Source: Paenibacillus andongensis | GTDB lineage: Bacteria > Bacillota > Bacilli > Paenibacillales > NBRC-103111 | DNA length: 64,000 nucleotides | Assembly (NCBI RefSeq): GCF_025369935.1 | Contig: NZ_CP104467.1 | Span: forward strand, 3,169,001 to 3,233,000 | Direction: 5' to 3' | Part shown: positions 24,347 to 33,168 of the stretch, one piece after another | Layout: each line of letters begins with the position of its first letter | How positions within the stretch are numbered: position 1 is the first letter of the stretch | Notes under the pieces: model-generated | What the model was told of the DNA's origin: nothing | Databases searched by the model: none | Seen by the model: only the letters and a program-made list of their open reading frames with translations | Position numbers and translations under genes: made by a program

Positions 24347-24525
24347 AAGCCTGCAATTGTACAGGCTTTTTTCTTCGAGTAGCTCAGATTCGTACATTCC
24401 TGCAATTGTGCAGGCATTTACGGTCTTTTTTTATTTTTAGGATAGAAAAGCAATAAATTCCTGCATAATCGCAGATTTTTCCTCATTTCAATCGATTTTA
24501 GCAAAAATACCTGCACTCTTGCAGT
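24347..24525. repeat. Cluster of four CCTGCA...TGCAGG hairpins
   Basis: Four short imperfect palindromes begin at 24350, 24399, 24460 and 24510: CCTGCAATTGTACAGG, CCTGCAATTGTGCAGG, CCTGCATAATCGCAGA and CCTGCACTCTTGCAG. Start-to-start spacings are 49, 61 and 50 bases. The first, with its flanks (AAGCCTG...CAGGCTTTTTT), also works as a terminator in sequence terms. The DNA between copies is A+T-rich and not conserved. No coding sequence is visible. Confidence 0.65.
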
Positions 24526-24740
24526 TATTGAGTGCCGTTGAATAATCGTTCTCCTCGTACGAACAGCGCGTTGAACCCCAAATCCATCCATCCCTTCCTG
24601 TACACAAAGGAATAAGTTTTCACCAAGCACCTGAGGTAGAGCCTGAGGTTTTTTCTAGTTGTCTTTAACAAAAACGAAACAGTTGGTGTGTTGCAACGTA
24701 CATATTAGTGATAAGGAAGATTCAGGGAAAGGAGTGAAAG
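24526..24740. other. Non-coding remainder of the yqeY-nfeD gap
   Basis: No gene is seen. A direct repeat CCTGAGG occurs twice at about 24631 and 24643, followed by a T-run; the self-pairing is too weak to call a terminator. The ribosome site of nfeD (AAAGGAGTG) is at the end. No clear promoter was recognised. Confidence 0.5.
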
Positions 24741-25415
24741 ATGATGTTTGTAGAACACTTATCTGCCTTTCTGACTCATCCCGTTACAGCGACGGTATTA
24801 TTGGTGGTTGGGATCATTGGAATCGCATTGGAGCTTCTTTTTTTCAGCAGCGGATTGCTCGCCTTAGCGGGGGTAGCTGGTTTTGCATTATATTTTCTTG
24901 GGTTTTATTTAGCCGGGTTTGCTGGTTTTGGTGACATGGCTATTTTCGGAATCGGGTTACTTCTTCTTATTCTAGAATTGGTCGTTCCGAGTTTTGGGAT
25001 TCTAAGTGTGTTAGGTGCAATTTGTCTCTTTGGCGGGGTTCTGATGGCTTCTTCAGATCCGACGCAAGCAGCGATAATGCTGGGCATCGCGTTATTGTTG
25101 GCAATCGTTGCGATTTCCTTCGCGATCAAGACCTTTAAGCACCGCGGTATTTGGAACCGTTTTATTCTGAAGGAGCAGCTAACGACGAACAAAGGATTTA
25201 CATCAAGCCCAGATCGATCCTATTTGATTGGAATGACGGGAGAAGCGATTACTCCGCTGCGCCCGGCTGGGACTGCAATTATTCATGGAGAGCGCGTAGA
25301 TGTAGTGACGAATGGCAGCTTTATTGCCACTGGAAGGAATATAGTCGTTTTGGAAGTAGAAGGAGTTCGCGTTGTCGTACGAGAAGTTGATACCAATAAT
25401 GCGGAGAGACTTTGA
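24741..25415 (+). CDS. NfeD-family membrane protein
   Basis: The 224-residue protein has four or five transmembrane segments (about residues 15-135) and a C-terminal soluble OB-fold ([29 protein letters not shown]). This is the NfeD family, partner of flotillin-like proteins, and the next gene is floA. In B. subtilis the pair yqeZ-floA acts in membrane microdomains. The last residues and the stop codon are supplied by a copy of the 31-bp hairpin repeat, so the C-terminal NAERL end may have been altered by that insertion. The start is ATG ATG six bases after GGAG. Confidence 0.92.
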   Translation: MMFVEHLSAFLTHPVTATVLLVVGIIGIALELLFFSSGLLALAGVAGFALYFLGFYLAGFAGFGDMAIFGIGLLLLILELVVPSFGILSVLGAICLFGGVLMASSDPTQAAIMLGIALLLAIVAISFAIKTFKHRGIWNRFILKEQLTTNKGFTSSPDRSYLIGMTGEAITPLRPAGTAIIHGERVDVVTNGSFIATGRNIVVLEVEGVRVVVREVDTNNAERL

Positions 25416-25472
25416 GCTACGCTCAAAGATCCCAAAGCGGAGAGACTTTGAGCTACGCTCAAAGATCCCTAT
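25401..25472. repeat. Tandem pair of the 31-bp hairpin repeat
   Basis: A 36-bp unit occurs twice in tandem (31-bp cores 25403-25433 and 25439-25469, identical). The core has an 8-bp stem CTTTGAGC/GCTCAAAG around TAC, flanked by GGAGAGA and ATCCC. The first copy contains the nfeD stop codon; the pair fills the nfeD-floA gap up to the floA ribosome site. A third copy, inverted, is at 53218. Confidence 0.85.
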
Positions 25473-25488
25473 ATTAGGAGGAACATCA

Positions 25489-26478
25489 ATGAATATAGAA
25501 CCAGGATTATATTTGGTGTTGGTTGCGGCTATCATTATTATTGCGCTTTCGGTATTGTTGAGTGTTGTCCCTGTCATGCTTTGGATTTCGGCACTTGCTT
25601 CCGGAGTGAGAATTAGCATTATTACTTTAATTGCCATGAGGCTTCGCCGCGTGACTCCGAGTAGAATCGTGAATCCGATGATTAAGGCTACTAAAGCGGG
25701 TATTGATCTAAGTGTCAATCAGCTAGAAAGCCACTTTCTTGCAGGCGGTAACGTTGATCGGGTTGTCAATGCTTTAATTGCTGCTCACCGCGCGAAGATT
25801 CACTTGGAGTTTGAGCGTGCAGCGGCTATTGATCTCGCAGGACGCGATGTGTTGTTAGCCGTTCAAATGAGTGTAAATCCACGAGTCATTGAAACACCTA
25901 ATGTTTCAGCAGTGGCTAAGAACGGCATTGAGGTAAAGGTTATTGCCAGGGTTACGGTTCGAGCCAACATTGACCGGCTTGTAGGGGGCGCGGGCGAGGA
26001 AACGATTATCGCACGTGTAGGTGAAGGGATTGTTACTACAGTTGGTTCCAGTGACTCTCACAAAGATGTTTTAGAAAATCCGGATTTGATTTCTCGAACG
26101 GTTCTGGGTAAAGGGTTAGATGCCGGAACAGCTTTTGAAATATTATCGATTGATATCGCGGATGTGGATGTAGGTAAAAACATTGGCGCCCATTTGCAAA
26201 CGGAGCAGGCAGAAGCCGATAAGCGAATCGCGCAGGCTAAAGCCGAGGAAAGACGTGCGATGGCCGTTGCTGCCGAGCAAGAAATGAAAGCCAGAGTAGT
26301 AGAAATGCGTGCGAAGGTAGTCGAATCGGAGTCACAGGTGCCGCTTGCGATGGCTGAAGCACTTCGAAATGGCAAACTAGGTGTCATGGACTATATGAAT
26401 CTAAAAAATATTGATGCAGATACACAAATGCGTTCTTCACTTGGCAAAATAAATGATGGTAAGAGTGAGAAAGAATAG
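25489..26478 (+). CDS. floA: Flotillin-like protein FloA
   Basis: The start is ATG at 25489 behind TAGGAGGAA, giving 329 residues. It has an N-terminal membrane hairpin ([24 protein letters not shown]), then the SPFH-type domain with [28 protein letters not shown], and an Ala/Glu-rich coiled coil ([30 protein letters not shown]). This is the FloA/YqfA family, an organiser of functional membrane microdomains. The open frame before the start only reads through the tandem repeat ([11 protein letters not shown] twice) and is not credible coding sequence. Confidence 0.95.
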   Translation: MNIEPGLYLVLVAAIIIIALSVLLSVVPVMLWISALASGVRISIITLIAMRLRRVTPSRIVNPMIKATKAGIDLSVNQLESHFLAGGNVDRVVNALIAAHRAKIHLEFERAAAIDLAGRDVLLAVQMSVNPRVIETPNVSAVAKNGIEVKVIARVTVRANIDRLVGGAGEETIIARVGEGIVTTVGSSDSHKDVLENPDLISRTVLGKGLDAGTAFEILSIDIADVDVGKNIGAHLQTEQAEADKRIAQAKAEERRAMAVAAEQEMKARVVEMRAKVVESESQVPLAMAEALRNGKLGVMDYMNLKNIDADTQMRSSLGKINDGKSEKE

Positions 26479-26499
26479 TAGTTTTGAAGAGGTGATCAG

Positions 26500-26961
26500 T
26501 TGGAACAGCTCATTGGAATTGTGTTGAAGAACTGGTATCTGGTTATTATTGTATTCGCCATTTTTTATCAAATTCGAAACAAGAGCCGGCGAGTGAATCA
26601 GGAAACCAAGGCGAGGCCGGGAATGCCATCCTTTGGAGATACTCCTAATGGCTCTGCGAGACCAGTAGAAGCGAAGAAATCGGACCGAAAAGGGTTTGGA
26701 TCAACCTTGCAATCGGGACGCATGCAAGACGAGTATGGTCGTCCTAACAAAGCTAAGGCAGTCTCCACAGTGCCCGCTCAGAAAGCTTCTCCATTTGGCT
26801 CGCCTTCACAGATTATTACTGAAAACTCGTCTGTCTATACAGATGCGATTTCAACACAGAGTCCGTTTCCAGAACATCCGAACCAAGATCAGCTCCTGCA
26901 AGGAATTGTATGGGCTGAAATTCTCGGACCGCCTAGGTCGAAGAAGCCTTATCGCAGATAA
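26500..26961 (+). CDS. Membrane-anchored hypothetical protein in the floA operon
   Basis: A 153-residue protein starting at TTG (26500) after GAAGAGG. It has one N-terminal transmembrane helix (LKNWYLVIIVFAIFYQI), then a basic, Ser/Pro/Gln-rich, probably disordered cytoplasmic region to the end. I do not recognise a family. It occupies the place of yqfB in the B. subtilis order but is longer than I expect for that protein. It starts 21 bases after floA and ends at a strong terminator, so it is the last gene of the nfeD-floA transcript. A role as an accessory of the flotillin-NfeD complex is a guess from context. Confidence 0.7.
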   Translation: MEQLIGIVLKNWYLVIIVFAIFYQIRNKSRRVNQETKARPGMPSFGDTPNGSARPVEAKKSDRKGFGSTLQSGRMQDEYGRPNKAKAVSTVPAQKASPFGSPSQIITENSSVYTDAISTQSPFPEHPNQDQLLQGIVWAEILGPPRSKKPYRR

Positions 26962-26967
26962 TAGTAT

Positions 26968-27003
26968 AAGAACGCCCTCTCGATGAATCGAGAGGGCGTT
27001 CTT
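26968..27003 (+). terminator. Very strong terminator
   Basis: A perfect 16-bp stem (AAGAACGCCCTCTCGA, loop TGAA) followed by TTTGCTTTG separates the floA and yqfC transcripts. Confidence 0.9.
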
Positions 27004-27114
27004 TGCTTTGCAGGTTTTTCACATAAAACCGGCTCTCTCCGCATAATTTGGTAGAAAGTCTCTGCGTTTTTTCTGTATAACATGATCATCTAGTTAGAGG
27101 GGGTACTCCCAGCT

Positions 27115-27393
27115 ATGCGTCGCTTGACCCGCAAATGGAATCAGTTCACGGCCAAAATCCTTGATCTACCTCAGGATGTGGTGCAGGACTTGCCGCGAAT
27201 TACGATGATCGGCAACGTACAGCTTTATGTAGAGAATCATCGGGGTGTACTACATTTCTCAAGTGAAAACTTGAAGCTCGAACTTACGAAAGGGACGCTA
27301 GAAGTATTCGGGAAGCAATTAGTTATTCGAGCGATTCTTTCAGAAGAAGTGTTTATTGAAGGCTTGATCGATCATGTGAAATATGAACCATAG
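27115..27393 (+). CDS. yqfC: Sporulation protein YqfC
   Basis: The 92-residue protein (KWNQFTAKILDLPQDVVQDLPRITMIGNVQLYVENHRGVLHFSSENLKLELTKGTLEVFGKQLVIRAI) matches the YqfC/YabP family of small sporulation proteins. In Bacillus yqfCD is under the mother-cell sigma factor SigE. The gene follows a strong terminator and precedes yqfD by 34 bases, so the two form their own transcription unit. The molecular function is not known. I could not settle a SigE promoter; CATAATTT at about 27042 is only a weak -10 candidate. Confidence 0.93.
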   Translation: MRRLTRKWNQFTAKILDLPQDVVQDLPRITMIGNVQLYVENHRGVLHFSSENLKLELTKGTLEVFGKQLVIRAILSEEVFIEGLIDHVKYEP

Positions 27394-27427
27394 ATGAAAG
27401 AATGGACTGAGAACAGGAGGCTGAGTC

Positions 27428-28621
27428 ATGAAACAATCCCTTTTCATTGCTCGTTTGCGAGGTTATGTGCGCATTCAAATACGAGGTGAAGGTTGTGAAA
27501 GATTAATTAATCCCATGATGGAGAAGGGTTTCTCCATATGGGATATTCAAGCTGGAGATGCGGGGAAGCTTGAGCTTTTTATCCTGATCAAAGACTTTTT
27601 CAGACTTAGACCGCTCCTGAAACGGACAGGCTGCCGGGTGCACGTGACGGAAAGGCACGGGCTGCCTTTTTTTATGGACAGACTGGGTCATAGAAAGGTT
27701 TTTTTTGCAGGAATGGCTGCTTTCATCATAGGTCTATACTTATTGACTTCGCTCGTATGGCAAGTTAGTGTGGAAGGGAATGATCGTATTTCGGAGTCGG
27801 AGATTCTGCAAGCAGCATCCAAACAGGGCATACATACGTTCCAATGGAAGTTTAAGTTGAAGAAAGCAGAAGAATTATCGCGCGAGATTCAAGGGATGCT
27901 GCCGAATGCGGCTTGGGTTGGTGTCGAAATTCGAGGTACCCATATCACGATTAAGGTTGTCGAGGCAACGATTCCTGATAAGGGACCGCTTATGAATCCA
28001 CGAAATTTGGTTGCTTCCAAAAACGCGCTCGTTACTGAGATTTTATCAGTAAAAGGCAAACCCCTGGTGAAGCCGAATACGTATGTGCGAAAAGGGGACG
28101 TGCTTATCTCGGGAACCATTGGCGATGAACAAAATAGTCAAGTGGTGGTTGCAAGTGGTAAAGTAAAGGGTATCGTTTGGTATACCTCCCGAATCGAAAC
28201 TCCGCTAACAAAAACATATAGCGTATATTCAGGTGAAGTTACGACTCGCAATTATCTTGTATTTGGGACAAGAGCACTGCAAGTAAGCGGTTATGGCAAG
28301 CAGAAATTCGAGCATTTCGAAACGATTCCTGAGCGTAAAACACTGGCTTGGCGGACTTTTTCACTTCCCCTCGGTTGGCTACATGAGAAGGTGATGGAGG
28401 TTCATATTGTCGAGGAACCTATCGATCCAGCGATTGCTAAAAAGGCAGGTTTAGAGCAGGCTAGAGCTAAATTACTTGGAACCGAAGGAGCAGATGCTAG
28501 AATTGTCGGCGAAAAAATTTTGCATGAAAAAACAGAGAATGGTAAAATTTATATAGACGTGCATTTTGAAGTCGAAGAAAATATCGCCGAAGAACAACCA
28601 ATTGTGATACGAGGAGAATGA
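27428..28621 (+). CDS. yqfD: Sporulation protein YqfD
   Basis: A 397-residue membrane protein: a soluble N-terminal segment to about residue 85, one transmembrane helix (VFFAGMAAFIIGLYLLTSLVW), and a long extracytoplasmic beta-rich region with a FtsQ/POTRA-like start (VSVEGNDRISESEILQAASKQGIHT) ending in acidic residues. It belongs to the YqfD sporulation family and pairs with yqfC upstream. Null mutants in B. subtilis are reported to block at an early engulfment-to-forespore stage, but the mechanism is unknown. phoH starts seven bases later. Confidence 0.93.
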   Translation: MKQSLFIARLRGYVRIQIRGEGCERLINPMMEKGFSIWDIQAGDAGKLELFILIKDFFRLRPLLKRTGCRVHVTERHGLPFFMDRLGHRKVFFAGMAAFIIGLYLLTSLVWQVSVEGNDRISESEILQAASKQGIHTFQWKFKLKKAEELSREIQGMLPNAAWVGVEIRGTHITIKVVEATIPDKGPLMNPRNLVASKNALVTEILSVKGKPLVKPNTYVRKGDVLISGTIGDEQNSQVVVASGKVKGIVWYTSRIETPLTKTYSVYSGEVTTRNYLVFGTRALQVSGYGKQKFEHFETIPERKTLAWRTFSLPLGWLHEKVMEVHIVEEPIDPAIAKKAGLEQARAKLLGTEGADARIVGEKILHEKTENGKIYIDVHFEVEENIAEEQPIVIRGE

Positions 28622-28627
28622 GGCCTG

Positions 28628-29593
28628 TTGGTAGAATACGCGCAATCTGTGAAAATTACATTAAAAAATCCGGTTGAAGGACTAGCCTTGTTTGGACCGC
28701 AGGACAAGTTTCTGCATGTCATCGAACGGGAGATTCCTGCACAAATTTATACGCGTGAAGCCGAAATTACAATACAAGGGGCTGCTGCGGAAGTGAACTC
28801 ACTTCAGCAGCTTTTTGAGGTTCTCCTGCAGTTAATCCGTAATAATTATACGTTGACAGAGCGGGATGTTTTGTATGCGGTTGAACTTGCGAAGCAAATG
28901 AAAACCGACCAATTGCTTGATTTGTTCAAAGGTGAGATTACAACAACACATAAGGGTAAGCCTATACGTGTCAAAACGATCGGACAACGGAAATATGTCG
29001 AGACGATTAAGAAGAAAGATATCGTGTTCGGCATTGGACCCGCAGGTACAGGTAAAACCTATTTAGCTGTTGTGCTTGCCGTGACGAGGCTTAAAGAAGG
29101 GGCTGTCAAAAGGATTGTATTAACACGACCTGCTGTTGAGGCTGGAGAAAGTCTGGGCTTTCTGCCGGGGGACTTGCAGGAAAAAGTTGACCCCTATTTA
29201 CGCCCATTGTATGATGCTCTTAATGATGTCCTGGGACCTGAGCAGGTAGCCAAATCCTTAGAACGAGGACTTATTGAGATTGCACCACTGGCTTATATGC
29301 GCGGGAGAACGTTAGACGATTCTTTCATCATTCTGGATGAAGCCCAAAATACAACGCCAGAACAAATGAAAATGTTTCTGACAAGACTTGGGTTCGGTTC
29401 CAAAATGGTGATTACCGGGGATGTTACCCAAATTGATTTACCGCGTGGCAAATCGTCTGGTCTCGTAGAAGCAAACCGCATTCTCAGTGGTATCGAGGAA
29501 CTTGGTTTTATTTATTTTGATGAGCAGGATGTGGTTCGACATTCACTTGTTCAGAAAATCATTGTTGCGTACAATGCTGAAAATGATAAGTAA
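28628..29593 (+). CDS. phoH: PhoH-family ATPase
   Basis: The start is TTG at 28628. The 321-residue protein has a short N-terminal domain and a P-loop ATPase: Walker A GPAGTGKT at about residue 138, Walker B FIILDEAQN, and ITGDVTQIDLPR near the C-terminus. It is the single-domain PhoH type, next to ybeY as in most bacteria, suggesting a role in rRNA or RNA metabolism. The name comes from phosphate-starvation control in E. coli and need not apply here. A second, PIN-fused paralogue is at 60353. Confidence 0.95.
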   Translation: MVEYAQSVKITLKNPVEGLALFGPQDKFLHVIEREIPAQIYTREAEITIQGAAAEVNSLQQLFEVLLQLIRNNYTLTERDVLYAVELAKQMKTDQLLDLFKGEITTTHKGKPIRVKTIGQRKYVETIKKKDIVFGIGPAGTGKTYLAVVLAVTRLKEGAVKRIVLTRPAVEAGESLGFLPGDLQEKVDPYLRPLYDALNDVLGPEQVAKSLERGLIEIAPLAYMRGRTLDDSFIILDEAQNTTPEQMKMFLTRLGFGSKMVITGDVTQIDLPRGKSSGLVEANRILSGIEELGFIYFDEQDVVRHSLVQKIIVAYNAENDK

Positions 29594-29630
29594 CTGAGCA
29601 AGGTTGTTAGGTAGAGAGGAATGACCTTCC

Positions 29631-31862
29631 GTGAAGAAAAATGAAGTGCAAATGAAAGGTAAATTTCATTACCAGCTGAACGGATGGAAATACAGTGCAG
29701 GTATACGGGTACTGTTGTTTCTCTTGCTGGCTTTAATTTTTTATATGTCCCTTTACGTCAAGCTTGTGCCTCAAGTTTATGATATTGTGTTAGGAACGAC
29801 GAGTGAAAAAACCATTTATGCACCTAGACAAATTGAAAATGCAATTGCTACTGAACAAGCGAAAGAAGACGCTGCTAAGCGTGTCCAACCCGTTTTTCGC
29901 ATTGTGAATCTCAAAAATGATACGCTTATTGATGTTATTTACGATAAATTATTGCAAATCAATGCGGATGAAGAAGTGAAATTCGATGACAAGGTTAGCA
30001 TTTATCGCCGAGTTATTCCACAGCTAATCAGCGATACACAAAATCAATCTATCAAATCACTTCGTATCAGCGGTCAATATAACGATCTATTGCTTGAGCA
30101 GATTGGGCAGGGGCTTGCCGAACAGAATTACCCGCTGCCGGAGGAAACTTATTTTAAGCTTCCAAGGTTGACCAAGGATGATCTAGCGGCTATGCGTCCT
30201 GTGACGAAAGACATCGTTATCAAATTGATGAATGATCAAATCTTGGATGCACAGACGGCCAGAGCTAAAGTTGCTGAGCTTGTGAATACATCGAACTTGA
30301 CGAAGAATACATCCCGTGAAATGGTTACCGAAATCTCTAGAGCCCTCATAACGCCGAATAAATTTTTTGATCAAAAAGGTACCGAGGATGCCAAAGGTCA
30401 AGCTAGAGAGAGCGTGAAACCGGTATACATCAATAAGAATGAAGTTCTCGTTAAAGTTGGGGATGTCATAACGGAAGAGATATACGCCAGGTTGGATAAA
30501 CTAGAGCTTTTGAAGGACAAAGCGAATTATTTGCCGCAATTAGGGCTCAGTATTCTTTCGGCACTATTGTCATTCGCCATTTATATGTTTGTCCGCCAAA
30601 GCGTATTGCCGATCAAATATAATAATTCTCAGCTCGTGATGCTTATTCTTATATTTCTTATCAATGTTATTGGAATGAAATTGATCTCTCTCGTACAAAA
30701 TCTAGATTATCCTTATATTGGTTATCTGGCTCCGACCGCCTTAGGAAGTATCCTGATAGCCATTTTATTGGATGCTCCACTAGCGTTCATTGCATCGGTC
30801 TTATTCTCCTTAATGGCTAGTATTATCTTTAACACGGAGCATGTGCTGCTTTTTGACTATCGTTTCGGATTAGTTAGCTTGGCTATTTGCTTTAGTGCCG
30901 TGTTTACGATTCAAAGGGCAAGCCAACGGGCTACCATTCTGAAAGCAGGTCTAATGATTGCCTTCTTCTCCATGCTAACGATTGCATCGATGCTGTTGAT
31001 GGAAGATCATTTTCAGAAGAAAGAAGCCCTTCTATCGCTTTCTTTCGCGGCTGCCGGCGGATTATTAACAGTTGTGTTCGTCATTGGGCTGCTGCCTTTT
31101 TTTGAGGTTGCGTTCGGTATTTTATCACCGCTCAAATTGGTGGAGCTCTCAAATCCGAATCATCCTTTATTGCGCAAGCTGCTTACGGAGACACCGGGAA
31201 CTTATCATCACAGTGTCATGGTGGGTAATTTGTCGGAGGCCGCGGCTGAATCTATCGGAGCCGACGGGCTGCTGTGCCGAGTTGGTTCTTATTATCATGA
31301 TATTGGCAAGACGAAGCGCCCAAGCTACTTTATTGAAAATCAAACGAATATCGAGAATCCACATGATCGAATTGATCCCAATTTAAGTAAATCCATCATC
31401 ATTGCGCACCCTCGTGATGGTGTTGAAATGCTGAAGGATTTCAAAATGCCTAAGCCGCTTCGAGACATTGCCGAACAGCATCATGGGACGACACTTCTGC
31501 ATTATTTCTATCATAAAGCGGTGAAACAAGCTGAAGATGAGGGCAGTGAGAAAGAAATCCGCGAAGAAGATTTTCGCTACCCAGGGCCCAAAGCACAATC
31601 CAAAGAAGCAGCAATTGTGGGTATAGCGGATAGTGTGGAGGCTGCTGTTCGATCACTGCGTAATCCGACATTGGAACAAATCGATTCGATGGTGCACAAA
31701 ATTATTAAGTCCCGATTGGACGACGGCCAATTTAATGAGTGCGATCTCACGCTCAAAGAACTCGATAAGATTGCGAAAACATTAAACGAAACCCTGTTAG
31801 GAATCTTTCACTCAAGGATAGAATATCCAAGTGAACTTGCTCCCAAGAAGTCAGGTGCATGA
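29631..31862 (+). CDS. pgpH: 7TM-HD cyclic-di-AMP phosphodiesterase PgpH
   Basis: The 743-residue protein (GTG start) has one N-terminal transmembrane helix, an extracytoplasmic 7TMR-HDED domain (about 60-300), seven transmembrane helices (about 305-495) and a cytoplasmic HD phosphohydrolase domain: HHSVMVGNLSEAA, then YYHDIGKTKRPSYF at about residue 555. This is YqfF/PgpH, which degrades cyclic di-AMP. The location between phoH and ybeY is the conserved one. It lies 37 bases after phoH and 33 before ybeY, so the block is one operon. Confidence 0.95.
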   Translation: MKKNEVQMKGKFHYQLNGWKYSAGIRVLLFLLLALIFYMSLYVKLVPQVYDIVLGTTSEKTIYAPRQIENAIATEQAKEDAAKRVQPVFRIVNLKNDTLIDVIYDKLLQINADEEVKFDDKVSIYRRVIPQLISDTQNQSIKSLRISGQYNDLLLEQIGQGLAEQNYPLPEETYFKLPRLTKDDLAAMRPVTKDIVIKLMNDQILDAQTARAKVAELVNTSNLTKNTSREMVTEISRALITPNKFFDQKGTEDAKGQARESVKPVYINKNEVLVKVGDVITEEIYARLDKLELLKDKANYLPQLGLSILSALLSFAIYMFVRQSVLPIKYNNSQLVMLILIFLINVIGMKLISLVQNLDYPYIGYLAPTALGSILIAILLDAPLAFIASVLFSLMASIIFNTEHVLLFDYRFGLVSLAICFSAVFTIQRASQRATILKAGLMIAFFSMLTIASMLLMEDHFQKKEALLSLSFAAAGGLLTVVFVIGLLPFFEVAFGILSPLKLVELSNPNHPLLRKLLTETPGTYHHSVMVGNLSEAAAESIGADGLLCRVGSYYHDIGKTKRPSYFIENQTNIENPHDRIDPNLSKSIIIAHPRDGVEMLKDFKMPKPLRDIAEQHHGTTLLHYFYHKAVKQAEDEGSEKEIREEDFRYPGPKAQSKEAAIVGIADSVEAAVRSLRNPTLEQIDSMVHKIIKSRLDDGQFNECDLTLKELDKIAKTLNETLLGIFHSRIEYPSELAPKKSGA

Positions 31863-31895
31863 GAATATCGACGACAAATTAAAGGAGGGTACATA

Positions 31896-32432
31896 ATGGC
31901 AAGTATGGATTTAACGTTAGAGTGGAGCAGTGAACAAGAAGTGAAAGAAATCACGCCTGCTTTTATTGAAAAGCTTGAAGAGCTGCTGCGCTTAGCGGGA
32001 GAGATCGAAGGCATTACGGAGGGAGAAGTTGCCCTTACTTTCGTAGATGATGAAGCGATTCAAGAGCTTAATAAACAATATCGTGACTTAGATAAACCTA
32101 CCGATGTGCTCTCATTTGCAATGAGCGAGTTCGGAGAGGATGAAATTCGTATTAACTACGAGGATGAGGGTGAAGGCGACCCAGAAGATCTTCAAGAAGG
32201 TGAGACAGTGTCTGAAGGGTTCATTGAGCCTTTAGGCGATATTATCATTTCGGTTCCTCGTGCCATCACTCAGGCCGAAGATTATGGACATTCCGTTGAA
32301 CGTGAACTCGGCTTTCTATTCGTACATGGGTTCCTTCACTTGATCGGCTATGATCACCAAAGTGAAGAGGAAGAGAAGATTATGTTTGCTAAGCAGGAGG
32401 ACATTTTGCAGAAGGCAGGTTTGACCCGCTAA
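31896..32432 (+). CDS. ybeY: Endoribonuclease YbeY (rRNA maturation factor)
   Basis: The zinc-binding triad His144, His148 and His154 is in HGFLHLIGYDH, and the substrate-fold motif LNKQYRDLDKPTDVLSFAM precedes it. YbeY is a single-strand RNase in 16S 3'-end maturation and ribosome quality control. At 178 residues it is a little longer than usual because of an acidic insert at about residues 81-108 (EDEGEGDPEDLQEGETVSEG). The ATG follows AAAGGAGGG. The stop shares its last base with the dgkA start (TAATG). Confidence 0.95.
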   Translation: MASMDLTLEWSSEQEVKEITPAFIEKLEELLRLAGEIEGITEGEVALTFVDDEAIQELNKQYRDLDKPTDVLSFAMSEFGEDEIRINYEDEGEGDPEDLQEGETVSEGFIEPLGDIIISVPRAITQAEDYGHSVERELGFLFVHGFLHLIGYDHQSEEEEKIMFAKQEDILQKAGLTR

Positions 32433-33136
32433 TGTCGGACGGCTTCCGTAAATGGCGCAGGAGCTTCCGGTATGCCTATGAAGGAATCAAATATGCTCTA
32501 GATACGCAGCGCAATATGAAATTCCATTTTTGCGTTGCTTTTCTTGTTTTGTTGGCAGCGCTTTTTCTTCATCTGCCCAAAACAGATATTCTGTTTATTC
32601 TGCTGGCAGTAACACTTATGATTGTTACGGAACTCATCAATACGGCTGTGGAAAAAACAGTGGATCTGGCTATGCCTGATCGCCATCCGTTGGCCAAAAT
32701 TGCGAAGGACGTCGCCGCGGCGTCCGTATTGGTGTCTGCAGGTTTTGCAGTGATTGTAGGTATGATTGTTTTCTTTGAGCCTATCGATCACTTACTGCGA
32801 AATTCAAGAATGCAGGATACGCCTGTATCCGCGGGAACGATATGGGTTCTTATTGCCCTTGTCGTTTTGACGGTTATCGTGATTGAGACTCGTTTCTCAG
32901 ATAAAGGGAAATTGGTGCGCCCCAGCTTGTTGACGGCTATTGCCTTCGCCATTGCTACTGTTATTACGATTTTCGTCTCGCAAACGATAGTTGCTTTACT
33001 TGCATACACGCTCTCCGCCCTTATTTTTATTATGCTGTATGACAAAAGAAAGCGACCGTTCCCAGCGCTGATTCTTGGAGCACTCATTGGCATCATGGTC
33101 ACAATCCTCGCTTTTTCCTGCCTTAACATGCTATAA
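32432..33136 (+). CDS. dgkA: Diacylglycerol/undecaprenol kinase family protein with extra membrane domain
   Basis: The first about 120 residues are a full DgkA kinase: amphipathic start, NMKFHFCVAFLV, then the signature ELINTAVEKTVDLA and DVAAASVLVSAGFAVIVG. In Gram-positive bacteria this enzyme mainly phosphorylates undecaprenol for cell-wall precursor recycling. A second hydrophobic part (about 125-234) adds three or four transmembrane segments, which simple DgkA (about 120-130 residues) lacks; its role is unknown. The gene overlaps ybeY by one base, so translation is coupled. The product is in the membrane. Confidence 0.9.
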   Translation: MSDGFRKWRRSFRYAYEGIKYALDTQRNMKFHFCVAFLVLLAALFLHLPKTDILFILLAVTLMIVTELINTAVEKTVDLAMPDRHPLAKIAKDVAAASVLVSAGFAVIVGMIVFFEPIDHLLRNSRMQDTPVSAGTIWVLIALVVLTVIVIETRFSDKGKLVRPSLLTAIAFAIATVITIFVSQTIVALLAYTLSALIFIMLYDKRKRPFPALILGALIGIMVTILAFSCLNML

Positions 33137-33168
33137 CGTTAATATAAAATGAAAGTAGGTTGATGGCT

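Noticed and set aside
24347..24525. CRISPR array
   Set aside because: Repeats are only 15-16 bases, palindromic and imperfect, with spacers that differ in length, and no cas genes are near.
24620..24660. Terminator at CCTGAGG...CCTGAGG before a T-run
   Set aside because: The two heptamers are direct repeats and pair only over about four bases.
25372..25488. N-terminal extension of FloA through the tandem repeat
   Set aside because: It encodes a repeated peptide from the hairpin unit and overlaps nfeD; ATG at 25489 has a perfect ribosome site and the family N-terminus.
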